Shown: positions 15,735 to 25,453 of the stretch, one piece after another
Numbering within the stretch: the stretch's first letter is position 1
Layout: the number at the start of each line of letters is the position of its first letter
Assembly: GCA_013288555.1 (NCBI GenBank)
Contig: JABDBQ010000004.1
Location: 1 to 64,000 of the forward strand
DNA from: Bacteroidota bacterium
Lineage (GTDB): Bacteria; Bacteroidota; Bacteroidia; CAILMK01
Direction: 5' to 3'
DNA length: 64,000 nucleotides
Position numbers and translations under genes: made by a program
Notes under the pieces: generated by a model
Database searches by the model: none
What the model was told of the DNA's origin: nothing
The model's input: only the letters and a program-made list of their open reading frames with translations

Positions 15735-18700
15735 CTAGTAAACCAATGTTACAGTCCCGGTAAAAGTATATGGTTTGCCAGAATAACTTGTGGCTTTAAT
15801 AACATATACATAGGCGTCCTGTACAGGTTCGTGACCTTGATACCATCCATCCCAACCTTTGCCAGGATCATTTGTAGAATACATCAATTGCCCCCAACGA
15901 TTGTATATACTCATCTGAAAAGTGGCATAGTCACTGATAACGGGCTGAAAAGTGTTATTGACCTCAGCGTCAAAGTAATTGGGTTCATCCATAAGAGTAC
16001 TTCTTATCGGATGATGATTATCTGGTTTAAACACATTCGGGATATAAATAATCAACTCAGGTTGTACATATACGGTCAGGAATGTATCACCCGTACATCC
16101 TTTCGAATTCACTTGGATCCAAACCCTGTAGGTACCTGTGTCTCCGTAGGTATGTACAGGATTCCGGAGATAGGAAGTGCTCTGTGGAGAATTATCTCCG
16201 AATGACCAGCGGTATGTTGTTTTTGGATCTGAGAAATCAATTCCCGTACTCTTTGTATCGAGTGTGAACTGTATTTGAGGCAGGGCAATTGTGGTGAATT
16301 GCGGATTGGCAGAAATAACAGGTTTTGGAGTTGCATAAGCAGTAATCCATCCTTTTTTAGTCAAGCTGCCTTCGCAACCCGAATCAGAAGTTACAGTCAA
16401 TGTCACATCAAACTGTTGTGTGTCTTTCCCATTCGTTACCTTGTATACATGATAAGGATTTTGTTGCTGAGAATGAGATGAACCGTCCCCGAAGTCCCAA
16501 TCAATACGCTTCATCTGGGAAGGATCACTTGCGATGGTAATATTGTTTATCATCACTGAATCAGCATTGAAATGTATGGGCAATGGTTCGCAGCCATCTC
16601 TTGGTGATGTGAATTTAATAACAGGTGGCTGGCTGATAATGAAGCTTTTCGATGCCGTATAAGGGGCACAATTACCAAGTTTTGACGCTTTAACTGAGAT
16701 AGTGAATTTGCCATTCAGTATTTGCGTATTAGTTGGGCTATATGAAACTTCTGTGCTATCACCGTTTTGGTTTATGAACCCTGTGTATGGCACACCGTCA
16801 GCACTCCAGATTAATCCCGTTGCATTGTATTTGGTGGCCTTCATTTCAAAACTACCCTGGTTTGCACATACATTCTGTACCGAATTAAATGTAACAAAAG
16901 GACGGCCATCAACTTTTACATCATGAGATACGGATACATGACATTGATTATGATTGTAATACAAAATATATAAAACAGGGTTGCTATTGACAGTGTCTGC
17001 AAGACTCGGGTCAAAATAATAGTTTTTGCCCGATTCGTAAACCTCTCTTCCGGCAACGAATGAACCTCCAGCAATAGTCTTTCCTGCTGATGTTGGAACA
17101 AGTGCAACCTTTGAATGGTTTACGCAATATTCCCATAAGGTGTCAGCAGTATGGAAGTCGACATTCTGAGGTGCAGGAACTACATACATGCTGTCTTTTT
17201 TAGTAGTGGGACACATATGACCTTGCAAATCACCAAAAGCAGTATATGTTAAATAATGCCACCCGGGCCCTGCTGAATCTGCTATAAAGCTGTAAGTCTG
17301 AGAATACTTATCAAATCTCAAAGCATGCGGATTGGTTATATCACCGGAAGCAAATTTCCAGATTCCGTTCTGAGGAGACATGGAGGTAAATTGTACAGGT
17401 CCGGCATTCATGCAAAGTGAATCCGCAGGAATAACTGTAACAACCGGGTTGGACCTGACCCGAAGGTATACAGTGTCGCTGTTGCTGCAGGATGATTTGC
17501 CATTTACAGCCTGGTCCTGGTATGAATATATAATTCCATATACCGTATCTGTAATGCCCTGGTAATTTGGATCGAATAAAACACTGTCGCGATTTTTCGA
17601 ATAGGAGATGGCTCCGTTTGGAGTTCCTTTCAGTGCAAACCATAATCCACCTGCAGGTGAAACAGAATTATTGCTCAGAAGATATTTTCCATTTGCGGTA
17701 CAGATGGTTGTATCTGGTCCGGCTGTTACCTGAGGCTTCAGACTGATATTAATATGGGCGGAATCATCAGTAACACATTTGTATTCATTTACAAATAAAT
17801 AGTGAACCCAACCCAATGTATGGTCATTATCAGTCCTGCCCATGTTGGAAGGATATAAAAAATTATCAACAATCGCTGAGGGTTTCCTGGGATAATACCA
17901 TGTACCACCCTGATGACCCGCATCAACCCATGGTGGTGTATTTCCTAATTTATAAGGTGGATCATCAATACATTTAGGTTTAAGGGAATCCAGAATAGGA
18001 TGACTCGGGGTGTTCACGACTACCTTGAAGTAACCTGTATCAGAACATGTTAATCCATGTCCCGTCTGCTTGATAACTACTTTAAAAAAGGCGTTTTTTC
18101 CATATCCTGATGAGCCGATAGCAGCAAACTTATAAATGGGATCAGTATTCACGATTTTATTGTTATGGATCTGATCCATCCAGGTATAACTTGCTCCCTG
18201 ACCCCCTATGCCAGCTTTGAGTGTAACCGAATCACCTACACAAACAGTTGTATCAATTCCCAGAACCTGAACCAATGGATTGAAAAATACATTTACAGTA
18301 TCATTTCCCGGACATCCGATTGAATCCTGAACCGAAACTGTATATATGCCTGAATCTCCTACAATTATTGTATCGCCTTTTAACTGGTTATTAACTGTGT
18401 CTTTACCATTGATCCAGGTCCAGTTGGTAACAGGCATATGTTTTAAACCGGTGGTCAGCATAACCCCTTTTCCCCAGCAGCCACGTTTATCTGCTCCTAT
18501 ATTTGGTTTGGGAAGTGGAATTACTTTTACTTTCATGGAATCGAAATTGGGGCAACCTTCATCAAAAATGTTTACCCGGAATGTGGTATCATGAGTGATG
18601 GTTTCAGTAATTGAAATAGTGGTCAGTGAATCGCCTTTTTTGTCTTTGAAATTCCACCATATATTATATGGTTTGTAAGCATTGATAGTTTTTGCAGTTA

Positions 18701-20273
18701 CTGTTATTGTCGGTGAATTATTACAAACCTGCGTATCTTTTGGCAGGCTTATTCCCGGGAAAGGGGCAATGGTAACACTGTCTGAATATGTTCTTGTACA
18801 ACCATTTGGGCCGGTGACAACCAGGTTGTAATGATAAGTGCCACCAGAGTTATATTGATAAGATGCGGTCTTCCCGATTTTATATAAGGGACTATGTCCC
18901 GGCGATCCTTCACCCGACCAGAGATAATTTGTTATGGTTGTGGAGGAAGACTTGGATGGACTCGCCTGGAAATAGACCATACCACATTTTTGAACTATGG
19001 CGGAATAATTGGCACTTGGTGCTGCAATAACATAAACGCTGAACGCCCGTGAAGCCCTCCCCGGTACCGGACAGGCATTGTCTATAGCAGTCGCAATAAA
19101 TGTATATGGATATGATCTGACATCCTTGTCAGTAGGATACCAGCAGAATACGGCAGTCGGCCATTTCTGGCCATTGGGGACAACTGTAAAGCTTGCTCCG
19201 GTCATGGTTCCGGGATTATTCCATGATAAATAATCAGTATCGGGAAGATCCAGATCAAAAGCTTTTACCTGGAAACATGTCTGCTGATCAGCGCATATTT
19301 TTTCAGAATAAGTTGTGCCTCCGTTTATACCCGGAATAATTGGAGGATGATTGGCAGGACAATCCATTATAATGATCTCCATATCACGCTTTATTTCACC
19401 GATTTTCCGCTCCACACCCAATGAATCACGCCGGTAGATGTCCACTACAATTACAAATACCGTTTGATCTGGTTTAAGAGCCTTGAATTCGATATCTCCG
19501 GTGGTAGAATCCAGGTGAAATCCATAGCATGTAGGCGGGATAAAAGCCTCGTTTTTACTTGAACCTGCATAGATGAGAGGGGCGTCATTGGTATATGGAT
19601 AAAGATAGGGAATCGAATTTCCCTGGGATGAATAGGGTATCCCAAAGCTATATACCAGCGAATCTGCACGTCCTTCAGCGTCCCGGCTGTTGTCATCCAC
19701 TCCGGGATTGTATACGATACACTGGTTGGTGCAAAATATACCTACAGGGGGTATTGTGAAGTAAGGCGAACTAACACAGGGTTTGATACAGCGGTTCAAA
19801 TAGACTTCGTCATAAAAGCTGGCGTTGGCTGCGCCGGTGGTTATCAGGCTGCTGCGCGCATTTTCCTGCCAGGCTATAGTGTAGTTGCAGCAGGGTGGAG
19901 GGAGGTAAACTACTGCGGTAATGGTCCATTGTTCGATACCATAGGGAAACGAACAGGGTGGGGTAGTGGCTTCGCATCTGTCACAGCTTCTTTTGCAAAC
20001 CGGAGTGATATCTGTTCCGCAACAGACATCAGGATTTGCGTTTACGGGAATAGTTACACATGTATCACCCGTGGTTTGGTAGGTAAGGTCCGTACCTCCC
20101 AATTGAATACCGTTGCAGTCACGGTAGGCATGAACGATCAGTTCGAAACTATCGTTCCCGAGACATTTCCATGTAATATCAGCCCCCATCACGTGTGTTG
20201 CACGTGTTGCATTTGGCAATAAAAAGCATAGGAGGGACAGCAATGGAAAAACCAGTTTGTAGTTTTTTCTCAT
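15735..20273 (-). CDS. Giant surface protein with gliding-motility (T9SS type B) C-terminal domain
   Basis: 1512 residues. The signal peptide KLVFPLLSLLCFLLPNATRA is followed by the typical head HVMGADITWKCLGNDSFELI (Cys-rich, residues about 27-300). The middle holds many Ig/PKD-like beta domains, among them two clear PKD repeats near 1225-1300 (IDWDFGDGSSHSQQQNPYHVY) and 1320-1390 (YRWSFGDNSPQSTSYLRNP). The last about 90 residues form the gliding-motility-associated sorting domain (IPNVFKPDN, IYNRWGQLMYSTNDPGKGWDG, DAYVYVIKATSY). This implies export by Sec and T9SS to the cell surface. Adhesion or a matrix role is inferred. Monocistronic with its own terminator. Confidence 0.93.
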   Translation of the reverse strand: MRKNYKLVFPLLSLLCFLLPNATRATHVMGADITWKCLGNDSFELIVHAYRDCNGIQLGGTDLTYQTTGDTCVTIPVNANPDVCCGTDITPVCKRSCDRCEATTPPCSFPYGIEQWTITAVVYLPPPCCNYTIAWQENARSSLITTGAANASFYDEVYLNRCIKPCVSSPYFTIPPVGIFCTNQCIVYNPGVDDNSRDAEGRADSLVYSFGIPYSSQGNSIPYLYPYTNDAPLIYAGSSKNEAFIPPTCYGFHLDSTTGDIEFKALKPDQTVFVIVVDIYRRDSLGVERKIGEIKRDMEIIIMDCPANHPPIIPGINGGTTYSEKICADQQTCFQVKAFDLDLPDTDYLSWNNPGTMTGASFTVVPNGQKWPTAVFCWYPTDKDVRSYPYTFIATAIDNACPVPGRASRAFSVYVIAAPSANYSAIVQKCGMVYFQASPSKSSSTTITNYLWSGEGSPGHSPLYKIGKTASYQYNSGGTYHYNLVVTGPNGCTRTYSDSVTIAPFPGISLPKDTQVCNNSPTITVTAKTINAYKPYNIWWNFKDKKGDSLTTISITETITHDTTFRVNIFDEGCPNFDSMKVKVIPLPKPNIGADKRGCWGKGVMLTTGLKHMPVTNWTWINGKDTVNNQLKGDTIIVGDSGIYTVSVQDSIGCPGNDTVNVFFNPLVQVLGIDTTVCVGDSVTLKAGIGGQGASYTWMDQIHNNKIVNTDPIYKFAAIGSSGYGKNAFFKVVIKQTGHGLTCSDTGYFKVVVNTPSHPILDSLKPKCIDDPPYKLGNTPPWVDAGHQGGTWYYPRKPSAIVDNFLYPSNMGRTDNDHTLGWVHYLFVNEYKCVTDDSAHINISLKPQVTAGPDTTICTANGKYLLSNNSVSPAGGLWFALKGTPNGAISYSKNRDSVLFDPNYQGITDTVYGIIYSYQDQAVNGKSSCSNSDTVYLRVRSNPVVTVIPADSLCMNAGPVQFTSMSPQNGIWKFASGDITNPHALRFDKYSQTYSFIADSAGPGWHYLTYTAFGDLQGHMCPTTKKDSMYVVPAPQNVDFHTADTLWEYCVNHSKVALVPTSAGKTIAGGSFVAGREVYESGKNYYFDPSLADTVNSNPVLYILYYNHNQCHVSVSHDVKVDGRPFVTFNSVQNVCANQGSFEMKATKYNATGLIWSADGVPYTGFINQNGDSTEVSYSPTNTQILNGKFTISVKASKLGNCAPYTASKSFIISQPPVIKFTSPRDGCEPLPIHFNADSVMINNITIASDPSQMKRIDWDFGDGSSHSQQQNPYHVYKVTNGKDTQQFDVTLTVTSDSGCEGSLTKKGWITAYATPKPVISANPQFTTIALPQIQFTLDTKSTGIDFSDPKTTYRWSFGDNSPQSTSYLRNPVHTYGDTGTYRVWIQVNSKGCTGDTFLTVYVQPELIIYIPNVFKPDNHHPIRSTLMDEPNYFDAEVNNTFQPVISDYATFQMSIYNRWGQLMYSTNDPGKGWDGWYQGHEPVQDAYVYVIKATSYSGKPYTFTGTVTLVY

Positions 20274-20508
20274 AGTTTGACAATTTTGGCAATTGAATAA
20301 CGAACTTAATAAATTAAAATTAAAAAGCCTAATTTTTAGCCATTTATTTTTGCCCGAATTGAATAATTTTAATGGAAACCTTGCCAGTGCTTATAAAAAC
20401 ACAGAAAACCATCAACTATGCTGAGGATGAGAAGGTAGCTGATACCAAAATGCAGAACCTGTAAAAGGATTTGTCTGAAAATAAAAATACGATTTATTAC
20501 AGAAACAA

Positions 20509-20673
20509 TTACCGGGAAATAATTCCTTTTCCCTTCATTTTCTCAAGAAGTTTTGCAGGAATGGGGCGGCATTTGCAATGCTTCTGATGTTCGGTATGCC
20601 ATTGTACCCGCTGATCAAAAGTCGGGTTCTTTGGCATTGGGTTCTGGTCATGCCATTCTTTATTCATTTTCAT
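20509..20673 (-). CDS. 54-residue His/Cys-rich protein, unknown
   Basis: A short gene starting MKMNKEWHDQNPMPKNPT and ending GKGIISR. It contains MPKNPTFDQRVQWHTEHQKH directly followed by CKCRPIP, a compact pattern of four His and a Cys-x-Cys that could bind metal. I recall similar short Bacteroidota proteins with a W-H-x-E-H...C-x-C-R-P core, which supports a real gene. No signal peptide. It lies in the gap between the giant surface protein and the MFS gene, same strand as both. Function unknown. Confidence 0.7.
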   Translation of the reverse strand: MKMNKEWHDQNPMPKNPTFDQRVQWHTEHQKHCKCRPIPAKLLEKMKGKGIISR

Positions 20674-20762
20674 TTTGGAAAGATGAAATTTGAAACTTGA
20701 ACCCGAAGGCTAACGATAGTAAATTCGTCCAATCTACAGAAACATTCATAGATATTCTAAAA

Positions 20763-22040
20763 TTATTCTGCTGCTACGATTTCTTCAGTAACTGTTTGCT
20801 CTGCTGCAAATTCAGGATTGCTTGCCCCGAGTTTTGTAAATCCTTTCCTGACAAAAAATAATCCGGCTACAATTAGCACGCTTGCTGCAAGAAATGGTAC
20901 ACCGGGGAAATATACAGATCCTGGGGTTTTATTAGTAAAAAAATAAAACAGATTGGTCATGAGCAAAGGCCCGGCAATGCTGCTAAGGCTCTGCAGACTG
21001 GTAATGGCTCCCTGTAACTCTCCCTGCTCATTGGCGGGCACCTGGTTCGCTGTGGCGGCCTGCATGGCAGGGTTGGCAAATCCTCCCAGGCAATATGGGA
21101 TCATAAACACAAACATCATCCATTCCCGGTTGGCAAAAGCAAATAAAATATTACCAAGCATATAAATTAGAAGACCATAAACAATAGATTTTTTAACACC
21201 CAACCATGGGTTGATCACTCTAACCAATCCGCCTTGCACAATAGCAACAAGAAGCCCTACAAGACCGAGCGAAAGGCCAATCATATTTGGACCCCAGTGA
21301 AACCTTTCTGCTGTGAAATAGATCCAGGTACTTTGAGTAGCATGTCCTGCCACGAACAGGCAAAACAGACAGATCATAAATCCGGACAATGCAGGATATC
21401 TTTTCAGACTTTTTAAAGCGCCTGCCGGGTTGGCTCGTTTCCAGTCGAATTTTCTCCGATGTTCTTTATCTAATGATTCAGGCAGGATAAAATAGCCATA
21501 AACCATGTTAAGAAAAGTCAATCCCGCAGAGAAATAAAATGGCGCCCTTGTTCCAAAGAAATATCCGACATAGCCACCAATTAACGGTCCCAATATAAAA
21601 CCCACCCCAAAAGCCACACCGATCATCCCAAAGTTCTGTGCGCGTTTTTCAGGTGTACTGATATCTGCAATATAAGCCGATGCGGTAGTAAAACTTGCTC
21701 CTGTAATACCGGCCAGTATTCTCCCTACAAATAACCACCCAATGGTCGGAGCCAAAGCCAGGATCAGGTAATCAATGCAAAAGCCCATTAATGAAAAAAG
21801 CAAAACCGGCCTCCTGCCATACTGATCACTCAGGTTACCAATGACAGGTGAAAAAAGAAACTGCATACCGGCAAATGCAAACATGAGCAAGCCTCCATAT
21901 AAAGCCGATGTTCCATTGCCACCATGTACCATACCACCAATGAGTTGCGGCAGTATGGGAATAATAACGCCAAAACCCATGACATCAATGAGGAGTGTAA
22001 CAAATATGAAACCTAAAGCGGCTTTGCGTTTACCGGACAT
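20763..22040 (-). CDS. MFS transporter, TetA-like (DHA1) branch
   Basis: 425 residues, 12 predicted helices. The motif A region between helices 2 and 3 is seen as GNLSDQYGRRPVLL, and the first helix FIFVTLLIDVMGFGVIIPILP carries the Asp typical of the TetA/DHA1 branch; motif C is in helix 5 (GVGFILGPLIGG). Such proteins exchange protons for drugs or small metabolites. The real substrate cannot be read from sequence. A good promoter (22065-22094) lies upstream; no regulator is adjacent. Confidence 0.88.
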   Translation of the reverse strand: MSGKRKAALGFIFVTLLIDVMGFGVIIPILPQLIGGMVHGGNGTSALYGGLLMFAFAGMQFLFSPVIGNLSDQYGRRPVLLFSLMGFCIDYLILALAPTIGWLFVGRILAGITGASFTTASAYIADISTPEKRAQNFGMIGVAFGVGFILGPLIGGYVGYFFGTRAPFYFSAGLTFLNMVYGYFILPESLDKEHRRKFDWKRANPAGALKSLKRYPALSGFMICLFCLFVAGHATQSTWIYFTAERFHWGPNMIGLSLGLVGLLVAIVQGGLVRVINPWLGVKKSIVYGLLIYMLGNILFAFANREWMMFVFMIPYCLGGFANPAMQAATANQVPANEQGELQGAITSLQSLSSIAGPLLMTNLFYFFTNKTPGSVYFPGVPFLAASVLIVAGLFFVRKGFTKLGASNPEFAAEQTVTEEIVAAE

Positions 22041-22064
22041 ATAAATATTAATGAGATTGAATTA

Positions 22065-22094
22065 CAAAAATAGAAGAATTTGTGGTTTTGCCAA
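22065..22094 (-). promoter_or_regulatory. Promoter of the MFS gene
   Basis: On the minus strand TTG (22092-22094), 19 nt, then TATTTTTG (22065-22072). Spacing is ideal for the Bacteroidota promoter; about 25 bp before the ATG. Confidence 0.55.
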
Positions 22095-22118
22095 TTTCTC
22101 ATTTAGCTACATTTTTTA

Positions 22119-22200
22119 GCTCTGAAGGAGCGTAATATATCAGCGAAGGGTGCAGCCCTTCGTTTAAACAAATACATTAATATAGCCCTGAAAGGGCGTG
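22119..22200. repeat. Cluster of three small palindromes
   Basis: GCTCTGAAGGAGC (22119-22131), CGAAGGGTGCAGCCCTTCG (22144-22162) and GCCCTGAAAGGGC (22185-22197). These resemble extragenic palindromes common in Bacteroidota spacers. Nothing else is seen in 22041-22332. Confidence 0.6.
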
Positions 22201-22332
22201 ATAGGTTATGTTATATAAGAATATCACATATTTATCATTTATAAATAGTCCAGCTTATACAATTCAAAATATCCTCAAACTGATTCTTTATCAGGACATT
22301 CCAGGCTGTCAGTAAATCTAGGAAGAAATACA

Positions 22333-22962
22333 TTAAGCTAATTCCATAATAGGCAATTTCTTCAATTGTCGCGTTCTGTTGATCATATCCTTCAGCTTGC
22401 TTTTTAGCAATCTATCATTGTCAAACCATTCTAATATCTCAGCGATAAATTTTTGCCTTTCAAATTCAAATGGCCTATCACATTTTTGCTCATAAACTAT
22501 TTGGAGGCATCTTTTTGATGGGTTAATTTGTCCGTTTAAGGCATATAGAATACCAAGGTCATAAATTTTCCATGGATCATTACTTTTTAGATTTTCTAAA
22601 GTTTTTATTGAAGAAGAAATATCAATAAAATCTACTTTTATTTTAGCTACTTTAAGTAATGCTTGATCACAATAGTCATTTACAATTTTTGAAAAATCAT
22701 TTTCATTTTCTGCTTCTTCAAAACTTTTTTCCCTACCACCATAAGCAAAAGCGAAATAATCTCTTGGATACAAGTGGAAATCCGCTGCAACATTTAAATA
22801 CGTGCCTCTTGACCAGGATGATGGTTGAAACTCAATTATTGCTGTCCACAAGCCTTTATCGTAAAGGAACGTCCTTGATTGTCCTTTTTGAAGAATATTA
22901 AATGGCTTTAGACGTTCCCTTGCTACTTTTTTCAATAATTTGTTGTGATCAAAAGAATCCAT
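22333..22962 (-). CDS. Conserved unknown, resembles DUF4304
   Basis: 209 residues, cytosolic. The N-terminal half (LKKVARERLKPFNILQKGQ, WTAIIEFQPSSWSRGTYLNVAADFHL) recalls the DUF4304 layout, a family often scattered near toxin-immunity loci. The C-terminal half is alpha-helical and Lys-rich (about 125-209). The assignment is by pattern only. The gene stands alone and has a fair promoter at 22983-23012. Confidence 0.6.
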   Translation of the reverse strand: MDSFDHNKLLKKVARERLKPFNILQKGQSRTFLYDKGLWTAIIEFQPSSWSRGTYLNVAADFHLYPRDYFAFAYGGREKSFEEAENENDFSKIVNDYCDQALLKVAKIKVDFIDISSSIKTLENLKSNDPWKIYDLGILYALNGQINPSKRCLQIVYEQKCDRPFEFERQKFIAEILEWFDNDRLLKSKLKDMINRTRQLKKLPIMELA

Positions 22963-22982
22963 CTTAATATTTGATTTTCAAT

Positions 22983-23012
22983 CAAAAATAGATAATAATA
23001 CATTAAAACCAA
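22983..23012 (-). promoter_or_regulatory. Promoter of the DUF4304-like gene
   Basis: On the minus strand TTG (23010-23012), 19 nt, then TATTTTTG (22983-22990). The element lies within 4 bp of the stop of the upstream radical SAM gene (23016). Confidence 0.5.
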
Positions 23013-23015
23013 CCC

Positions 23016-24083
23016 TCAAAAAAAACTCAGTTGCCCATTTTTAGGTGGCCTTCTGAAACTTGCAGGATCATATTTTCCGAAATCTTTTGGATTCAGGTAT
23101 TTTTGTTTTGACATTTTAAAAAGATCTTTTATGGTTTGGGCTACCTGACCTTCACCGCGCATCCGGGTCCCGAATCGGCTGTCTCTCAGTGACCCACCAT
23201 GACATTCTGCGATCTGGTCCAACACTTTTTCTGCCCTTTCCGGATAATTTTTATGAACCCAGTCCGTGAATATTTCTCCGATCGCGCCATTCAATCTTAC
23301 GATCGTATATCCGGCTGAATTCGCTCCCCGCTCTCCGCATTGTTTGAGTATTTCAGGTATTTCATGGTCGTTGATGGAGGGCACAACAGGTGCAACCATA
23401 ATCGTCACAGGTACATTAAGTTTGGCAAGTTCTTCCACGATTTTTAGTCGCTGCTTGGCAGTTGTGGTGCGTGGTTCCATTTTCTGCCTGGTATCTTCGT
23501 TCAAAGTAGTAATGGAAACTGCAACGCTTGCCAGATGAAGCGAAGCCATTTCGGCGATCAGTTCTTTGTCTCTTAATATGAGGCTGTTCTTGGTGATAAG
23601 GCCTACCGGGTTTCGAAATTCAAGACAGACATTCAGCATTCTTTGTGTGATCTTCATTTTTCGCTCTATCGGCTGGTAGCAATCGGTATTGCCTGACAGC
23701 ATGATGGTTTGTGGCTTCCACCTGGGATTTTCAAAGGCTTTTCTAAGAAGTTCAGGGGCATTTTCTTTCACCAATATTTTGCGTTCAAAATCCAGCCCCG
23801 GACTATAGCCCCAGTATTCGTGGCTGTTGCGGGCATAGCAATAGATACACCCATGTTCGCAGCCCTGGTATGGGTTCATAGAGTACATGAATCCGAGGTC
23901 AGGGCTATCAACTTTATTGACAATCTTTTTAGGATAGACGGTGAGGTATTCTGTCAGGTTATCAGTTTCAAGTGGCTCGTGGTATTCCTCGATGTTCTCC
24001 ATGCTATAACCGCGTTTCTCAAAACGGTTTTTTACATTCAGTTGCGAGCCTCTTCCTTTTATATATTCGGGGGTTTCAGACAT
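23016..24083 (-). CDS. PA0069-family radical SAM protein
   Basis: 355 residues. The iron-sulfur motif is CEHGCIYCYARNSHEYWG (CxxxCxxC with the PA0069/SplB-type continuation), followed by LSGNTDCYQPIERKMKITQR, SVAVSITTLNEDTRQKMEPRT and VAPVVPSINDHEIPEIL. The protein therefore has the core for SAM cleavage; its substrate is unknown in the family. Start placed at 24083 (MSETPEYIKGRGSQ). It lies divergent from the S24-type repressor (79-bp gap), so the two may be regulated together, for instance under DNA damage. Confidence 0.9.
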   Translation of the reverse strand: MSETPEYIKGRGSQLNVKNRFEKRGYSMENIEEYHEPLETDNLTEYLTVYPKKIVNKVDSPDLGFMYSMNPYQGCEHGCIYCYARNSHEYWGYSPGLDFERKILVKENAPELLRKAFENPRWKPQTIMLSGNTDCYQPIERKMKITQRMLNVCLEFRNPVGLITKNSLILRDKELIAEMASLHLASVAVSITTLNEDTRQKMEPRTTTAKQRLKIVEELAKLNVPVTIMVAPVVPSINDHEIPEILKQCGERGANSAGYTIVRLNGAIGEIFTDWVHKNYPERAEKVLDQIAECHGGSLRDSRFGTRMRGEGQVAQTIKDLFKMSKQKYLNPKDFGKYDPASFRRPPKNGQLSFF

Positions 24084-24105
24084 ATAAAAAATTTTCTCAA
24101 ATTTA

Positions 24106-24135
24106 TTTGTTTTTGACAAGAAAGTTATATATTTG
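24106..24135 (+). promoter_or_regulatory. Promoter of the LexA-like regulator gene
   Basis: TTTG (24106-24109), 18 nt, then TATATTTG (24128-24135); 26 bp before the ATG. It is the best-spaced plus-strand promoter in the window. Confidence 0.6.
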
Positions 24136-24161
24136 ACGAAATATTTATCAATAACCTGATT

Positions 24162-24908
24162 ATGAATGATATCGTTCAAAACATCATCTGGCTTCGCAAA
24201 AGGGCCAATCTGTCACAACAGGAACTGGCAGAAATTCTTAATTTAAAACGCACTACATTAAGCGCTTACGAGCAGGGAAAGGCAAGAGCATCTCTTGAGA
24301 TTCTGCGCCGGTATGCCGAGCATTTTAAGGTGCCCCTGGAAGAAATTATCAGTGGTAAATCCGGCAAGGAAGCCCCGAAAGACCTTGAAGAAAAGTTCAA
24401 GATCCTGGCACTTACGGTAGATAATTTCGGGAATGAAAATATTGAATTTGTGCCTGTGAAAGCTTATGCTGGATATGCCCTGGGATATGGCGATCCTGAA
24501 TATCTGACCGACCTGCCGAAATTCAGGTTGCCTTTTTTAACAGGCGGCACGTACAGGGCCTTTGAAGTACAGGGAGATTCGATGTTGCCGATTGCTTCCG
24601 GTTCTGTTTTGATCGGACAATATGTCGAAAAAATCGCTGACATCAAAGAAGGCGAGACCTATGTGTTTATCACGGCCAACCATGGTATTCTCTTTAAGAG
24701 AGTATTGTTTGTTGACAAAACCAAAATTGGCCTCAAGTCAGACAATACCTTGTATCATTCCTATGATTTACCCCTGATGGAAATCAACGAAATATGGAAA
24801 ACCAAACTCTATATGAGCTATACCTTCCCCGATCCTGAGAAGTCACTCGACAGGATCGAAAAGGGAGTGGATCATTTGAGGAATGAAGTTAGGAAGATGC
24901 GGAATTGA
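24162..24908 (+). CDS. HTH-XRE / S24 peptidase LexA-like repressor
   Basis: 248 residues. HTH_3-type DNA-binding head (RKRANLSQQELAEILNLKRT, residues about 11-65), then an S24 domain: FEVQGDSMLPIASGSVLIG gives the nucleophilic Ser (near 141) and GILFKRVLFVD the Lys (near 180). A candidate Ala-Gly cleavage site is seen in AYAGYALGYG (about residue 103). The C-terminus is a short coiled-coil tail. The whole fits a self-cleaving repressor like CI/LexA. The divergent radical SAM gene could be a target. It is not a UmuD fragment. Confidence 0.88.
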   Translation: MNDIVQNIIWLRKRANLSQQELAEILNLKRTTLSAYEQGKARASLEILRRYAEHFKVPLEEIISGKSGKEAPKDLEEKFKILALTVDNFGNENIEFVPVKAYAGYALGYGDPEYLTDLPKFRLPFLTGGTYRAFEVQGDSMLPIASGSVLIGQYVEKIADIKEGETYVFITANHGILFKRVLFVDKTKIGLKSDNTLYHSYDLPLMEINEIWKTKLYMSYTFPDPEKSLDRIEKGVDHLRNEVRKMRN

Positions 24909-24921
24909 GTTTTTGCTAAAG

Positions 24922-24949
24922 AGTAAGAAGTGAGAGGTAAAAAGTAAGA
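24922..24949 (+). repeat. Heptad repeat array, class II (AGTRAGA)
   Basis: AGTAAGA, AGTGAGA, GGTAAAA, AGTAAGA, then a partial AGTACCC. It begins 14 bp after the stop of the LexA-like gene. Confidence 0.65.
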
Positions 24950-25079
24950 AGTACCCAAAGGCGGTTGTCTTTTGGATGGAGAAGTTTATCCATCAATGCC
25001 ACAACAGATGGGCATTATATAAATATTCTGAATTTTAATTTTTTTCTATTATTTTTGGCAAATAAACAAACTTAATCAG

Positions 25080-25418
25080 ATGAAAAAATTATTATTTACA
25101 GTGTTTCTTTCAGGTACAATTTTATTCCAGTCTTGTGCCACTATTTTCGGTGGAGAGGTAAGCGATTGCCAGAGAACAAAACCGGCACCCGGACAACCAT
25201 CAAGAGAAATAAGAGTAGTTCCTTTAGTACTTGATATTTTCTGTGGCCTGATATGGGTAGCAGTTGATTTTGCTACAGGTGCCATTTATAAACCATGTGT
25301 CACTCAAAAACCAAATTCCAATGGTGCGAAAAGTTCAACGCAATTGATGAAGCATGATAACCCTGTGGGCCTGGCTGTTCAAAAACACAAGGTAAAATCT
25401 GCACGTATTCCTTCCTGA
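25080..25418 (+). CDS. Small lipoprotein, unknown
   Basis: 112 residues. Lipobox FLSGTILFQSC (lipid Cys near 19) followed by ATIFGGEVSDCQRTKPAPGQ and a central hydrophobic stretch (PLVLDIFCGLIWVAVDFATG, about 44-63). This resembles Bacteroidota lipoproteins with a 'C-ATIFGG' start and a VDFATGAIYKP segment, otherwise uncharacterised. Convergent with the slipin gene. Confidence 0.7.
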   Translation: MKKLLFTVFLSGTILFQSCATIFGGEVSDCQRTKPAPGQPSREIRVVPLVLDIFCGLIWVAVDFATGAIYKPCVTQKPNSNGAKSSTQLMKHDNPVGLAVQKHKVKSARIPS

Positions 25419-25431
25419 TTGCGGCTGTAAT

Positions 25432-25453
25432 AATTACTTCAAAGTAATTTTTA
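25432..25453. terminator. Bidirectional hairpin between the lipoprotein and slipin genes
   Basis: AATTACTT (25432-25439) pairs with AAGTAATT (25442-25449) across a very short loop, followed by TTTT on the plus strand. The tight loop means the real stem is probably shorter. Confidence 0.45.

Noticed and set aside
20372..20464. 30-residue ORF before the 54-residue gene
   Set aside because: Too short, no promoter motif in place and no resemblance.
20763..22040. True tetracycline resistance gene
   Set aside because: Only the general TetA/DHA1 pattern is visible; no adjacent TetR-like regulator and no support for tetracycline as substrate.
24162..24908. Prophage repressor indicating a prophage
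   Set aside because: No integrase, structural or lysis genes around it; neighbours are ordinary chromosomal genes.
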